From: Actinospineispora acaciae DSM 45401
GTDB taxonomy: Bacteria > Actinomycetota > Actinomycetes > Mycobacteriales > Pseudonocardiaceae
Assembly: GCF_000620785.1 (NCBI RefSeq)
Contig: NZ_JIAI01000031.1
Location: forward strand, 1 to 41,434
Direction: 5' to 3'
DNA length: 41,434 nt
Shown one piece after another: positions 13,804 through 21,756 of this stretch. A program made the position numbers and the translations under genes. Within the stretch, counting starts at the first letter, position 1. The number at the start of each line of letters is the position of its first letter. The notes under the pieces were generated by a model. That model ran no database searches and was not told the origin of the DNA. It was given only the letters and a program-made list of their open reading frames with translations.

Positions 13804-14445
13804 GGCGATCTGGACGCGGTTGTTCAGGTCGAGCTTGGTGAGGATGCGGGAGATGTGCGTCTTCACCGTCGGCACGCTCAGGTAGAGCGCGCGGCCGATG
13901 TCGATGTTCGGCTTGCCCTCGCCGACCCGCACCGCGATGTCCCGCTCGCGGTCGGTGAGCAGCGCCAGCCGTTGGCGGGCGCGGTCGCGGCGCCGGTCGC
14001 GGTCGGACTCGGCGACCCGGGACATCAGCCGCCTGGTCACCGAGGGGGAGAGCACCGGCTGGCCGTCCGCGACCCGCAGCACGGCGGTCACGATCTCGGC
14101 CGGCGGGGTGTCCTTGAGCAGGAACCCCGCCGCGCCGGCCCGCAGCGCGCGCAGCACGTGCTCGTCGGCGTCGAAGGTGGTCAGGATGATCACCTCGGGG
14201 GCGTCGGGGCGGGCGCGCAGCCGTTCGGTGGCGGTCAGCCCGTCGGTGCCGGGCATCCGGATGTCCATCAGCACCACGTCCGGGCGGTGCCCGGCGACCA
14301 GGTCGGGCACCTCGGCGCCGTCGCCGGCCTCGGCCACGATGCTCAGCTCGGCCGCGCCGGCGAGCATCATGGTCAGCCCGGCGCGCAGCAGCGGGTCGTC
14401 GTCCACCAGCAGCACCCGCACCGGCGCCCGGTCGTCGTCGGTCAC
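13765..14445 (-). CDS. NarL/LuxR-family response regulator
   Basis: A 226-residue regulator: receiver domain with the acidic pocket VDDDPLLR and phosphoacceptor Asp61 (VVLMDIRMPGTDG), conserved Thr and Lys in ILTTFDADEH and FLLKDTPP, then a LuxR-type HTH (LTDRERDIAVRVGEGKPNIDIGRAL, VKTHISRILTKLDLNNRVQIAL). GTG 14445 is preferred because GAAGGA lies 7 nt upstream; an in-frame GTG at 14460 would overlap the kinase gene by 11 bases. It is co-transcribed with the kinase just upstream. Its 3' end overlaps the convergent monooxygenase gene. Confidence 0.92.
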   Translation of the reverse strand: MTDDDRAPVRVLLVDDDPLLRAGLTMMLAGAAELSIVAEAGDGAEVPDLVAGHRPDVVLMDIRMPGTDGLTATERLRARPDAPEVIILTTFDADEHVLRALRAGAAGFLLKDTPPAEIVTAVLRVADGQPVLSPSVTRRLMSRVAESDRDRRRDRARQRLALLTDRERDIAVRVGEGKPNIDIGRALYLSVPTVKTHISRILTKLDLNNRVQIALLVHDAGLVDEP

Positions 14446-14449
14446 GGCG

Positions 14450-15607
14450 TCATCCTTCACCGGGCCACGGTAGCCAGGCCCACAGCCGCCAGCGGGCGCC
14501 GTGCTGGTACGCCAGGTAGCCGCCGGCCAGCGCGGTCCGCTCGGCGAGGCCGATCAGGCCCAGCCCGGACCCCGGCGACGGGCCGGCACCGGCCGGCAGC
14601 GTGTTGCACACCTCCACGTTCAGCCCGTGCCCCGGCGCGCCGTCCACGTACGCGGTGACCTCGGCGCCCGGCGCGTGCTTGCGGGCGTTCGTGAGCGCCT
14701 CCTGCACGATCCGGTACACCGTGCGGCCCAGGCCCTCCGGAACCTCGCCGCCGTCGATGCCGCCGTCGATCCGGGTGCGCAGCGTGACCGGCATGCCGCC
14801 GGCGCGCGACTCGGCGACCAGGTCGTCCAGGTCGGCGAAGGTGGGCTGGGGCAGCTCGTTGACCGGCGCGCGCAGCACGCCGATCACCACCCGCAGGTCC
14901 TGCAGCGCCTGGTGCGCGCTCGCCCTGATCACCGAGGCGGCGTTCGCGATCTCCTCGCGGCTGGCGTCGCGGCGGTACTCCAGGGCGCCGGCCTGCACGC
15001 TGAGCAGCGACAACCGGTGCCCGAGCACGTCGTGCATCTCGCGCGCGATCTGCTCGCGGGCCTGCGCCTGGGCGTGCTCGGCCCACAGCGCCGCCTCCGA
15101 CTCCGCGCGCGCCGCCCGCTCCCGCAGCGAGGCCAGCAACTGCCGGCGGTGGCGCACCGCCAAACCCCAGCCGAGCACCGCGAACGTCACCGCCGAGCTG
15201 AACAGCAACAGGAACCACAGCGGCAGCCCGGGCTCCGGGCGGAACATGGCGAACGGCACGATGGTGGCCACCCCGAGCACCGCCAGCGGCACCGACCGCC
15301 GGGGCGGCCGGTTCGCCGCGACGGTGAACAACGCCACCGCCGACGCGCCGCCCGCGGTCTCGGACACCGCGGTGGCCAGGAGCGTCGCCACCGCCACCCG
15401 GATCGGCCAGCGCCGCCGCAGCCACAGCGCGACGCAGCTCAGCGCGCCGAGCACCTGGTCGAGCGCGAGCATCCACTCCGCGACGAGGGCCTCGTGGATG
15501 CGCAGCGCGGACAGCAGCCCGCCGAAGCCGGCCGCGAACACGAACGCGGCGATGTCCACCGCCCAGTCGTGCCCGGTGCGCCGTGCCCGCCCGCTGGCCT
15601 CGCTCAC
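14450..15607 (-). CDS. Sensor histidine kinase, NarL-partner (HisKA_3) type
   Basis: A 385-residue membrane kinase with about five or six hydrophobic segments in residues 15-150 (for example PLWFLLLFSSAVTFAVLGWGL), a short coiled linker, the dimerisation/phosphoacceptor box REQIAREMHDVLGHRLSLL with His192, and a C-terminal ATPase domain (VYRIVQEALTNARKHAPGA as N-box, GSGLGLIGLAERTALAGG as G-box). There is no large extracellular sensor, so it may sense the membrane or a ligand within it. GTG 15607 follows GGAGGTAGG. It phosphorylates the regulator encoded directly downstream. Confidence 0.92.
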   Translation of the reverse strand: MSEASGRARRTGHDWAVDIAAFVFAAGFGGLLSALRIHEALVAEWMLALDQVLGALSCVALWLRRRWPIRVAVATLLATAVSETAGGASAVALFTVAANRPPRRSVPLAVLGVATIVPFAMFRPEPGLPLWFLLLFSSAVTFAVLGWGLAVRHRRQLLASLRERAARAESEAALWAEHAQAQAREQIAREMHDVLGHRLSLLSVQAGALEYRRDASREEIANAASVIRASAHQALQDLRVVIGVLRAPVNELPQPTFADLDDLVAESRAGGMPVTLRTRIDGGIDGGEVPEGLGRTVYRIVQEALTNARKHAPGAEVTAYVDGAPGHGLNVEVCNTLPAGAGPSPGSGLGLIGLAERTALAGGYLAYQHGARWRLWAWLPWPGEG

Positions 15608-15630
15608 GGCCGCGAACCTACCTCCGCACG

Positions 15631-15658
15631 GCCCGTACCCAAGCCCACCGCCCGTACC
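15631..15658. promoter_or_regulatory. Direct repeat upstream of the kinase gene
   Basis: GCCCGTACC occurs at 15631-15639 and 15650-15658 with a 19-bp period. Position ahead of the kinase gene makes it a candidate binding site for the cognate response regulator; nothing else supports this. Confidence 0.3.
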
Positions 15659-15753
15659 TTCAACCCGAAGTCGCCGCCGCCGATACCTTCGTCGACGCCC
15701 CCCGGCCGTCCGGCCGACGCGCCCGACGATCATCGACGGCTACCGTCGGCCAG

Positions 15754-15972
15754 ATGCGCGTACTGCTGCGGGTGCTGGGCGTGCTCATGGTGCTGCAGGG
15801 CGCCGGCGGGGTCGTCGACCACCTGGGCGGGAGCCATTGGCTCGGCCCGTTCCTGATCAACCGGACCGGGCTGTTCGACGGCTACGAGCTGTACGCGAAC
15901 CTGGTGCTCGGTGCGCTCGGGGTCGCCGTCGTCGCGGCGGCATCCTCGGCGGCCGGCAAACCCATGAAATAG
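15754..15972 (+). CDS. Small two-helix membrane protein
   Basis: A 72-residue protein with one hydrophobic segment at residues 3-22 (LLRVLGVLMVLQGAGGVVDH) and another at 49-66 (LVLGALGVAVVAAASSAA), joined by a short loop. No ribosome binding site precedes ATG 15754, but TACCGT lies 7 nt upstream, compatible with a leaderless transcript. It is divergent from the kinase gene and 29 bp upstream of mshB. No family recognised; a longer frame opening at 15583 has Arg/Pro-rich content typical of antisense reading and was not used. Confidence 0.5.
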   Translation: MRVLLRVLGVLMVLQGAGGVVDHLGGSHWLGPFLINRTGLFDGYELYANLVLGALGVAVVAAASSAAGKPMK

Positions 15973-16001
15973 CGCATATATGTCTCGGTGTTGTCGGCGG
16001 T

Positions 16002-16919
16002 ATGTGGTCGACTCAGCCCGTGAGCCCGTCGAGCAGCCCGTCGAGCAGCAAAGCCCTGACCGTGTCGCGCCGGTTGTTGCTGGTGCACGCCCACCCCGAC
16101 GACGAAGCCATCCCGACCGGGGCCACCATGGCCCGCTACGCCGCCGAGGGCGTGCCGGTCACCCTGGTGACCTGCACCAGGGGCGAGCACGGCGAGGTCG
16201 TCACCGATGACCTGGCCTACCTGCGCACCGCCGACCCCGACGAGCTGGGCAAGCACCGGGAGGGCGAGCTGGCCGCCGCGCTGGCCGAGCTGGGGGTGCA
16301 CCGCCACGCCTTCCTCGGCGGCGCCGGGCGGTGGTGGGACAGCGGCATGGCCGGCACGCCGGAGAACGAGGACCCGAGGGCGTTCGCCCGCGCGGACCTG
16401 GCCGAGGCGGTGCGCGCGCTGGTCGAGGTGCTGCGCGCCGAGCGGCCCACGGTGGTCGTCACCGACAACGAGAACGGCAGCTACGGCCACCCGGACCACA
16501 TCCAGGCGCACCGGGTGACGATGGCCGCGCTGGGTCCGGCCGCCGACCCCGGCTACGCCCCCGAGCTGGGCGAGCCGTGGCGGGTGCGGAAGGTCTACTG
16601 GACGGCGATCCCGCGCGCCGCCGTGCTCCGGATGGCCGAGGAGATCGGGTTCGAGATCGCCGAGGACATGCCTGGCGTGCCCGACGAGGCGATCGCCGCG
16701 CGGATCGACGGGCGCGACTACCTGCCCGCCAAGATCGCCGCACTGGGCGCGCACCGCAGCCAGGTGAATCTGGACGAGGGGTTCTTCGCCGACCTGGTCA
16801 AGCGCGAGGAGTTCGGGCTGGAGCACTTCCAGCTGGCGCGCGGTGAGCGCGGTCCCGCCGGTCGGGGGTCCGAGCATGGTTGGGAGGACGACCTGTTCGC
16901 CGGGCTCTCCCGGGAGTGA
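16002..16919 (+). CDS. mshB: N-acetyl-GlcN-inositol deacetylase of mycothiol synthesis
   Basis: A 305-residue LmbE-type zinc deacetylase. The metal motif HAHPDDE lies at 29-35 and the second motif NGSYGHPDHIQAH in the middle; the segments GGAGRWWDSGMAGTPENEDP and VTCTRGEHGEVV match MshB rather than generic LmbE proteins. It removes acetate from GlcNAc-Ins, the second committed step to mycothiol, the main low-molecular-weight thiol of actinobacteria. The start is uncertain: ATG 16002 gives a length like known MshB, but GTG 16020 or a later GTG just before SRRLLLVHAH are possible. Its TGA overlaps the GTG of the MFS gene (GTGA). Confidence 0.9.
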   Translation: MWSTQPVSPSSSPSSSKALTVSRRLLLVHAHPDDEAIPTGATMARYAAEGVPVTLVTCTRGEHGEVVTDDLAYLRTADPDELGKHREGELAAALAELGVHRHAFLGGAGRWWDSGMAGTPENEDPRAFARADLAEAVRALVEVLRAERPTVVVTDNENGSYGHPDHIQAHRVTMAALGPAADPGYAPELGEPWRVRKVYWTAIPRAAVLRMAEEIGFEIAEDMPGVPDEAIAARIDGRDYLPAKIAALGAHRSQVNLDEGFFADLVKREEFGLEHFQLARGERGPAGRGSEHGWEDDLFAGLSRE

Positions 16920-18115
16920 ACGACGAGGGCCGTCAACCGCGGCTGCCCCGTGAGGTCTGGGTACTGGTCGGGGCGGCGTTCCTGGTCGCTGTCGGGTTCG
17001 GGCTGGTGGCGCCCGCGCTGCCCACGTTCGCCCGCAGCTTCGACGTCGGGATCACCGCCGCCAGCCTGGTGATCAGCGCGTTCGCCGTGTTCCGGCTGGG
17101 GTTCGCACCGGTCAGCGGCCGGTTGGTGAACAAGCTCGGGGAGCGGCGGGTGTTCCTGCTCGGGCTGGCCGTGGTGGCCGCGTCCACCGGCGCCTGCGCG
17201 CTGGCGCAGAGCTACTGGCAGCTGCTGCTGTTCCGGGCGCTGGGCGGGGTCGGGTCGACGATGTTCTCGGTGTCGTCGATGTCGCTGCTGTTCCGGATGG
17301 CGCCGCCGGGGGCGCGGGCCAGGGCGTCCGGGGTGTGGTCGGTCGGGTTCCTGCTCGGCACGGTGACCGGGCCGCTGGTCGGCGGCGGGCTGGTCGCGGT
17401 GAGCCTGCGCGCGCCGTTCGTGGTGTACGCGGTCGCGCTGGTGGTCACCGCCGTGGTCACCGGGCTGCTGCTGCGCCGTTCCGCGCCGGCCGGGCCGGAC
17501 CCGGACGGGGACGGCTCACGGCGCTCCGAGCTGCGCGACGCGCTGCGTCACCCCAGCTACCGGGCCGCGCTGCTGGCCAACTTCGCCAACGGCTGGGCGG
17601 TGTTCGGCGTGCGGGTCTCGCTGGTGCCGCTGTTCGTCGTGGAGGCGCTGCGGCAGGCGCCGAGCTGGGCCGGCCTGGCGCTGACCGTGTTCGCCGCCGG
17701 CAACGGCGCGGCGCTGCTGGTGGCCGGGCGCTGGGCGGACCGCGGTGGCCGCAAGCCGCCGCTGCTGGTCGGGCTGGTGCTCACCGCCGTGTTCACCGCC
17801 TGGCTGGGGTTCACCGACTCGCTGGCGTTGTTCCTGGTCGCCGCGCTGGCCGGCGGGATCGGCAGCGGCCTGCTCTCGCCGTCGATGAACGCCTCGGTGG
17901 CCGACGTGATCGGCCCGAAGGGGCGCGGCGGGCCCGTGCTCGCCGGCTTCCAGATGGTCTCGGACCTCGGCTCCATCATCGGGCCCGTGGTGGCGGGCGC
18001 CGTCGCCGAGGCATCCTCCTACGGCGCCGCGTTCGCGCTGACCGGCGCGATACCGCTGCTCGCCCTCGCCGCCTGGCTTCGCGCGCCCGAAACCCTCCCC
18101 ACCCGGGTTCGCTAG
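16916..18115 (+). CDS. MFS transporter, DHA1-like drug/metabolite exporter
   Basis: A 399-residue protein with about twelve hydrophobic helices. The first-half loop motif appears as SGRLVNKLGERRVFLLG and the TM4 region as RALGGVGSTMFSVSSMSLL; the second half has GRWADRGGRKPPLLVG. Overall this is the DHA1 layout of drug or small-molecule exporters. GTG 16916 overlaps the mshB stop by four bases, indicating coupled translation with mshB; this start also gives a normal N-terminal tail. Substrate unknown. Its TAG and the stop of the convergent VIT1-like gene share the palindrome CTAG at 18112-18115. Confidence 0.85.
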   Translation: MNDEGRQPRLPREVWVLVGAAFLVAVGFGLVAPALPTFARSFDVGITAASLVISAFAVFRLGFAPVSGRLVNKLGERRVFLLGLAVVAASTGACALAQSYWQLLLFRALGGVGSTMFSVSSMSLLFRMAPPGARARASGVWSVGFLLGTVTGPLVGGGLVAVSLRAPFVVYAVALVVTAVVTGLLLRRSAPAGPDPDGDGSRRSELRDALRHPSYRAALLANFANGWAVFGVRVSLVPLFVVEALRQAPSWAGLALTVFAAGNGAALLVAGRWADRGGRKPPLLVGLVLTAVFTAWLGFTDSLALFLVAALAGGIGSGLLSPSMNASVADVIGPKGRGGPVLAGFQMVSDLGSIIGPVVAGAVAEASSYGAAFALTGAIPLLALAAWLRAPETLPTRVR

Positions 18116-18846
18116 CCGGTGACGGTGACGCCGATGGCGAGGCCGACCAGGTAGGTGGCGCCGGCCGCGATCACGCCGAAGGCGAGCTGGCGCAGGCCGT
18201 TGCGCCACCACCGGCGGGCGGTGAACCGGGCCACCACCGCGCCCGCGGCGAACAGCCCGACCCCGCCGACCGCGAGCCCGGCCAGCAGCGAGCGCAGCCC
18301 GAACAGGTACGGCAGCAGCGGGAACAGGGCGCCCACCGCGAAGCAGAAGAACGACGACACGGCCGCCGTCCACGGCGAGGGCTGCTCGTCCGGGTCCACC
18401 CCCAGCTCGGCGCTGATGTGCTCCTTGACCGCCAGCTCGGGGTTGCGGTGCACCTCCTCGGCGAGCCGGTCGGAGGTGTCGTCGGACAGGCCCATCTTGC
18501 GGTACATCTGGGCCAGCTCGGCCTGCTCGGCGTCCGGGTGCCGGCGCAGCTCCTCGCGCTCCACGGCCACCTCGGCGCGAACCGCCCTGTTCTGCGTGTC
18601 CACCGACGCGAACTCGCCGAGCGCCATGGAGAACGCCCCGGCGACCAGGCCGGCCATGCCGGTCAGCACGATCACCTTCGGCGGCGCCCCGCCACCGCCG
18701 ACGCCCGCGACCAGGCCGATGTTCGTCACCAGCCCGTCCATTGCGCCGAACACCGCCGGCCGCAGCCACCCGCCGGACACGTCGTGGTGCGTGTGCCCGA
18801 TCTCGTCCGGCCCGTGCGCCACCGCGGTCGGGTTGTCCCCGCTCAT
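18112..18846 (-). CDS. VIT1/CCC1-family iron/manganese transporter
   Basis: A 244-residue protein. The first pair of helices carries FGAMDGLVTNIGLVAGVGGG and GMAGLVAGAFSMALGEFASV, the family core. Between helices 2 and 3 is a soluble, charged helical segment (residues about 80-150, EVAVEREELRRHPDAEQAEL...) with the Glu/Met-rich character of the metal-binding domain in this family, then three more helices. It probably moves Fe(II) or Mn(II) out of the cytosol; that is family knowledge. GGAGGTGG lies just upstream of ATG 18846. Confidence 0.87.
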   Translation of the reverse strand: MSGDNPTAVAHGPDEIGHTHHDVSGGWLRPAVFGAMDGLVTNIGLVAGVGGGGAPPKVIVLTGMAGLVAGAFSMALGEFASVDTQNRAVRAEVAVEREELRRHPDAEQAELAQMYRKMGLSDDTSDRLAEEVHRNPELAVKEHISAELGVDPDEQPSPWTAAVSSFFCFAVGALFPLLPYLFGLRSLLAGLAVGGVGLFAAGAVVARFTARRWWRNGLRQLAFGVIAAGATYLVGLAIGVTVTG

Positions 18847-18882
18847 CCGCCACCTCCGACCATCCATTCTGCCGGCCGCGGA

Positions 18883-18888
18883 TACTCT
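18883..18888 (+). promoter_or_regulatory. -10-like hexamer of the MauE-type gene
   Basis: TACTCT ends six bases before GTG 18895. No ribosome binding site is present, so a leaderless transcript is likely. Confidence 0.4.
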
Positions 18889-18894
18889 GCGTGG

Positions 18895-19422
18895 GTGACG
18901 ACGATCGCGGAACGCGCGGGAAAGACGCGACCCGGTCGGCTGGATGTGGCCGGCACCGTGGTCCGGCTGGGGCTCGCCGCCGTGTGGTTCGCCTCCGGGG
19001 TGATCAAGGCGGCCGACGCCGACCAGACCTGGGCCGCCGTGCACGCCTACCAGGTGCTGCCCGACGCGCTGGTCGACCCGGTGGCCACGCTGCTGCCGTG
19101 GTTCGAGCTGGCGCTCGGGTTGTTGCTGCTGCTCGGGGTGGGGACCCGGCTGGTCGCGGTGCTCTCCGGCGTGGTGTTGGTGCTGTTCATGGCCGGCGTG
19201 GCGCAGGCGTGGGCGCGCGGGCTGAGCATCGACTGCGGGTGCTTCGGCGGCGGCGGTGAGGTTGCCCCAGGTGACACCAGCTACGGTACGGAACTGCTGC
19301 GAGACACCGGGTTCCTCGCGCTCGCGGTCTGGCTGATCATTCGTCCGCGCACCTGGCTGGCGCTGGACGGCGTACTGGCTCCGGACGACGACGGCTCGTC
19401 GCCGGGTGGAGGAGGTTCGTAG
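18895..19422 (+). CDS. MauE/DoxX-family membrane protein, thiol-redox partner
   Basis: A 175-residue protein with four hydrophobic helices (TVVRLGLAAVWFASGVIKAA; LLPWFELALGLLLLLGVG; LVAVLSGVVLVLFMAGVAQAWA; FLALAVWLIIR). The DCGCFGGGG motif (Cys114, Cys116) after the third helix is the signature of MauE-type proteins, which supply reductant or oxidant to exported disulfide enzymes. It ends two bases before the DsbA-like gene, which strongly suggests that the two act as a membrane electron carrier and its extracytoplasmic thioredoxin-fold partner. The C-terminal tail is acidic and Gly-rich. Confidence 0.85.
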   Translation: MTTIAERAGKTRPGRLDVAGTVVRLGLAAVWFASGVIKAADADQTWAAVHAYQVLPDALVDPVATLLPWFELALGLLLLLGVGTRLVAVLSGVVLVLFMAGVAQAWARGLSIDCGCFGGGGEVAPGDTSYGTELLRDTGFLALAVWLIIRPRTWLALDGVLAPDDDGSSPGGGGS

Positions 19423-19424
19423 AG

Positions 19425-20111
19425 GTGGCTGGGACTACCAAGAGCGGCAGCCGCAACGTGCTTTACATCGTGATCGGTGTGATCGTCGTCGCCGCGCTGG
19501 TCGGCTGGGCGATCGCGATGTTCCGAGGCGGCGGCTCTGGCACGAGCACCGCCGGCAACTACCCGGTCGCGCTGGAGGGCGCCGTGGTGGTCGCCGGCAA
19601 GAAGGCCCCGAACACCGTGGACGTCTACGAGGACCTGCTCTGCCCGATCTGCGGCCGGTTCGAGTCCAGCTACGGCGGCGACCTGACCAAGGCGATCAAC
19701 GACGGCAAGATCCAGGTCAGGTATCACCCGGTGGCCATCCTGAACCGCCTGACCACCCCGCCCGGCTACTCCCAGCGCGCCGCGAACGCGGTGGTCTGCT
19801 CGGCCGAGGCCGGCGTGTTCAGCGCCTACCACGAGAAGCTCTACGCCGAGCAGCCCAAGGAGCGCTCGGCCGGCTACACCGACCAGCAGCTGATCGAGAT
19901 GGCACAACAGGTCAAGGCGCCGGCGAGCTTCGCCCAGTGCGTGACGTCCAGCAAGCACCTGCGGGCGGTCCAGGTGGAGACCCAGCGGGCCGGCGGCGAC
20001 GCCTCGCTGCGCGCGCCCGGTCGGGACAGCTTCGGCACCCCGACGATCATGGTGAACGGCAAGCGCGCCGACCTCGGCGACGACAACTGGCTGAAGAACA
20101 TCACCAAGTAG
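19425..20111 (+). CDS. Membrane-anchored DsbA-like thioredoxin-fold protein
   Basis: A 228-residue protein: cytosolic tail, one transmembrane anchor (residues 12-32, VLYIVIGVIVVAALVGWAIAM), a linker, then a DsbA-type domain with active site CPIC (Cys73, Cys76) in VYEDLLCPICGRFE and the cis-Pro loop FGTPTIMVNGKRA. It should catalyse disulfide formation or isomerisation outside the cytoplasmic membrane. GGAGGAGG lies about 10 nt before GTG 19425, inside the end of the MauE-type gene. Two further Cys (VVCSAEAG and AQCVTSS) may form a structural disulfide as in related actinobacterial proteins. Confidence 0.9.
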   Translation: MAGTTKSGSRNVLYIVIGVIVVAALVGWAIAMFRGGGSGTSTAGNYPVALEGAVVVAGKKAPNTVDVYEDLLCPICGRFESSYGGDLTKAINDGKIQVRYHPVAILNRLTTPPGYSQRAANAVVCSAEAGVFSAYHEKLYAEQPKERSAGYTDQQLIEMAQQVKAPASFAQCVTSSKHLRAVQVETQRAGGDASLRAPGRDSFGTPTIMVNGKRADLGDDNWLKNITK

Positions 20112-20115
20112 TTCG

Positions 20116-21465
20116 TTAGAAGAGTCCGCGCAGCGGCTCGGGCACCTGCTCGCCCTCGCCGACGCGCAGCAGCCGCCGCGCCTTGCCCACCTCGGTGCGC
20201 GGCACGGTGCCCGGCTCGACCACCCACACCTGGCAGCCGACGCCGAGCCGCTCGCGCAGCGCTCCGGTCAGCTCCGCGCGCAGCGGCTCGGCGTCGAACG
20301 GGGTGGACATCGGCTCCACGGCCACCCGCAGCTCGGCGCGCGCCGGCTCCCGCCGGTCCTCCACGATCAGGTAGTGCGGGCTGACCCTCTCGTCCGCGAG
20401 CAGCACCGCCTCGATCTCGGTCGGGAACACGTTCACCCCGCGCACGACCAGCATGTCGTCGCGGCGCCCGAGCAGCTTGCTCATCCGGCGCAGCGTGCGC
20501 GGCGAACCCGGCGCCGGGCCGGCCAGCGTGGCGATGTCACCGCTGCGGTAGCGCAGCAGCGGCATCCCGGTCTTGGTCAGCGTGCTGAACACCAGCTCGC
20601 CCGGGGTGCCGTCCGGGACAGGGTTGCCGTCGGAGTCGATGGCCTCCACGTAGAAGTGGTCCTCGGCGACGTTGAGCATCCCCGCCGAGTCGAGCGACTC
20701 GCAGGCCACCCCCGGGCCGACGATCTCGGACAGCCCGTAGATGTCCAGCGCGCGCAGCCCGAGCAGCGCCTCGATCTGCGTTCGCATCCCCTCGGTCCAT
20801 GGTTCGGCGCCGAACACGCCCGCTCGGAGTGACAGCTCGTCCGGGTGCGTGCCCGCCGCGCGCAGCGCCTCGCCGAGGTAGATCGCGTACGACGGGGTGC
20901 AGCACAGGATGTCCGGGCGTAGGTCGGCCAGCATCCGCAGCTGCCGGTCGGTCATCCCGGCGGACAGCGGCAGCACCGTGGCGCCCAGCCGCATCCCGCC
21001 GTGGTGCATCCCCTGCCCGCCGGTGAACAGCCCGTACCCGTACGCCACCTGGATGACGCTGGACCGGTTCGCCCCCGCGCCGCCGAGCGCGCGCGCCATC
21101 ACCTCCGCCCAGATCGACACGTCCACCGCCGTGTACGGCACCAGCGACGGCCGCCCGCTGGTGCCCGACGAGCCGTGCAGGCACACCACGTCCTCGCGCG
21201 GCACCGCGATCAGCCCCCACGGGTAGTGCTCCCACAGGTCCGCCTTCGCCACCGTGGGCAGCTTCGCCAGCTCGTCCAGCGAGACGCCCGCGCCTGCGGT
21301 GACACCGGCCGCCCGCAACCGCTCCGCCTGCACGCCGTTCGCCGCCAGCAGCCGGTCCACCAGCTCCCGCAGCCGCCGTTCCTGCAGCTCACGCCGCTGT
21401 TCAGGCGGACACCCCTCGGCGTCGGGGTCGACCAGCGGCGGCGGGGAGGGGGCGTCGATGCTCAC
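20116..21465 (-). CDS. Phenylacetate-CoA ligase-like AMP-forming enzyme (PaaK type)
   Basis: A 449-residue member of the adenylate-forming superfamily. The P-loop is HGSSGTSGRPSLVPYT, followed by YGYGLFTGGQGMHHG, the A5-like LDIYGLSEIVGPGVACE, the RYRSGDIATL hinge Asp, and the LGRRDDMLVVRGVNVFPTEIE segment typical of PaaK. It would make an aryl- or acyl-CoA thioester; no phenylacetate pathway genes are beside it, so the substrate is open. GTG 21465 is chosen to give a normal PaaK N-terminus; no good ribosome binding site is seen, but TATACG lies 10 nt upstream. It is convergent with the DsbA-like gene and divergent from tRNA-Ala. Confidence 0.87.
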   Translation of the reverse strand: MSIDAPSPPPLVDPDAEGCPPEQRRELQERRLRELVDRLLAANGVQAERLRAAGVTAGAGVSLDELAKLPTVAKADLWEHYPWGLIAVPREDVVCLHGSSGTSGRPSLVPYTAVDVSIWAEVMARALGGAGANRSSVIQVAYGYGLFTGGQGMHHGGMRLGATVLPLSAGMTDRQLRMLADLRPDILCCTPSYAIYLGEALRAAGTHPDELSLRAGVFGAEPWTEGMRTQIEALLGLRALDIYGLSEIVGPGVACESLDSAGMLNVAEDHFYVEAIDSDGNPVPDGTPGELVFSTLTKTGMPLLRYRSGDIATLAGPAPGSPRTLRRMSKLLGRRDDMLVVRGVNVFPTEIEAVLLADERVSPHYLIVEDRREPARAELRVAVEPMSTPFDAEPLRAELTGALRERLGVGCQVWVVEPGTVPRTEVGKARRLLRVGEGEQVPEPLRGLF

Positions 21466-21537
21466 GGGGGGTGAGCGTATAGCGAACGGCCGGCCAAGTG
21501 GCCCCCCAAAGTCCGGGCGGCCGGTAGCCTGGGGTAG

Positions 21538-21550
21538 GTTGGTCACCAAC
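21538..21550. promoter_or_regulatory. Palindrome abutting the tRNA-Ala 5' end
   Basis: GTTGGT-C-ACCAAC is a perfect inverted repeat ending exactly one base before the tRNA. It may be a 5' leader hairpin or a binding site in the tRNA promoter. Confidence 0.35.
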
Positions 21551-21623
21551 GGGGCTGTGGCGCAGCTGGTAGCGCATCACACTGGCAGTGTGAGGGTCAG
21601 GGGTTCGAGTCCCCTCAGCTCCA
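21551..21623 (+). tRNA. tRNA-Ala (anticodon GGC)
   Basis: Acceptor GGGGCTG pairs with CAGCTCC, with the G3-U70 wobble that defines alanine tRNAs. The D-arm GCGC-AGCTGGTA-GCGC, anticodon arm TCACA-CTGGCAG-TGTGA (anticodon GGC) and T-arm AGGGG-TTCGAGT-CCCCT are all intact. The discriminator is A at 21623; CC follows but the last A of CCA is not encoded. Confidence 0.96.
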
Positions 21624-21625
21624 CC

Positions 21626-21756
21626 CTCTGGGGTTCTGTGTCTGCGGAGAGCGCAGACCGGGTCGGGTTCATGATGTTGGGGGGTCGAACCCCCCAAGCC
21701 CCCCACGGTGCGAGCTCCTCTTGACTCGGCGTGGTTGCGTTGGGTTTTGACTAGCG
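21626..21756 (+). repeat. RNA-gene-associated 3' element, copy B (downstream of tRNA-Ala)
   Basis: Same layout as copy A after tmRNA: hairpin 1 at 21640-21658 (GTCTGCG, loop GAGAG, CGCAGAC), hairpin 2 at 21677-21697 (TTGGGGGGT, loop CGA, ACCCCCCAA), another GCCCCCCA at 21698-21705, then a nearly identical tail containing CGGTGCGAGCTCCTCT and GGCGTGGTTGCGTT. Its last bases include the cupin-gene stop codon (21751-21753). Confidence 0.8.

Noticed and set aside
17335..18894. Upstream extension of the MauE-type gene into a 695-residue frame
   Set aside because: It overlaps the MFS and VIT1-like genes in wrong frames; the MauE homology starts only after GTG 18895.
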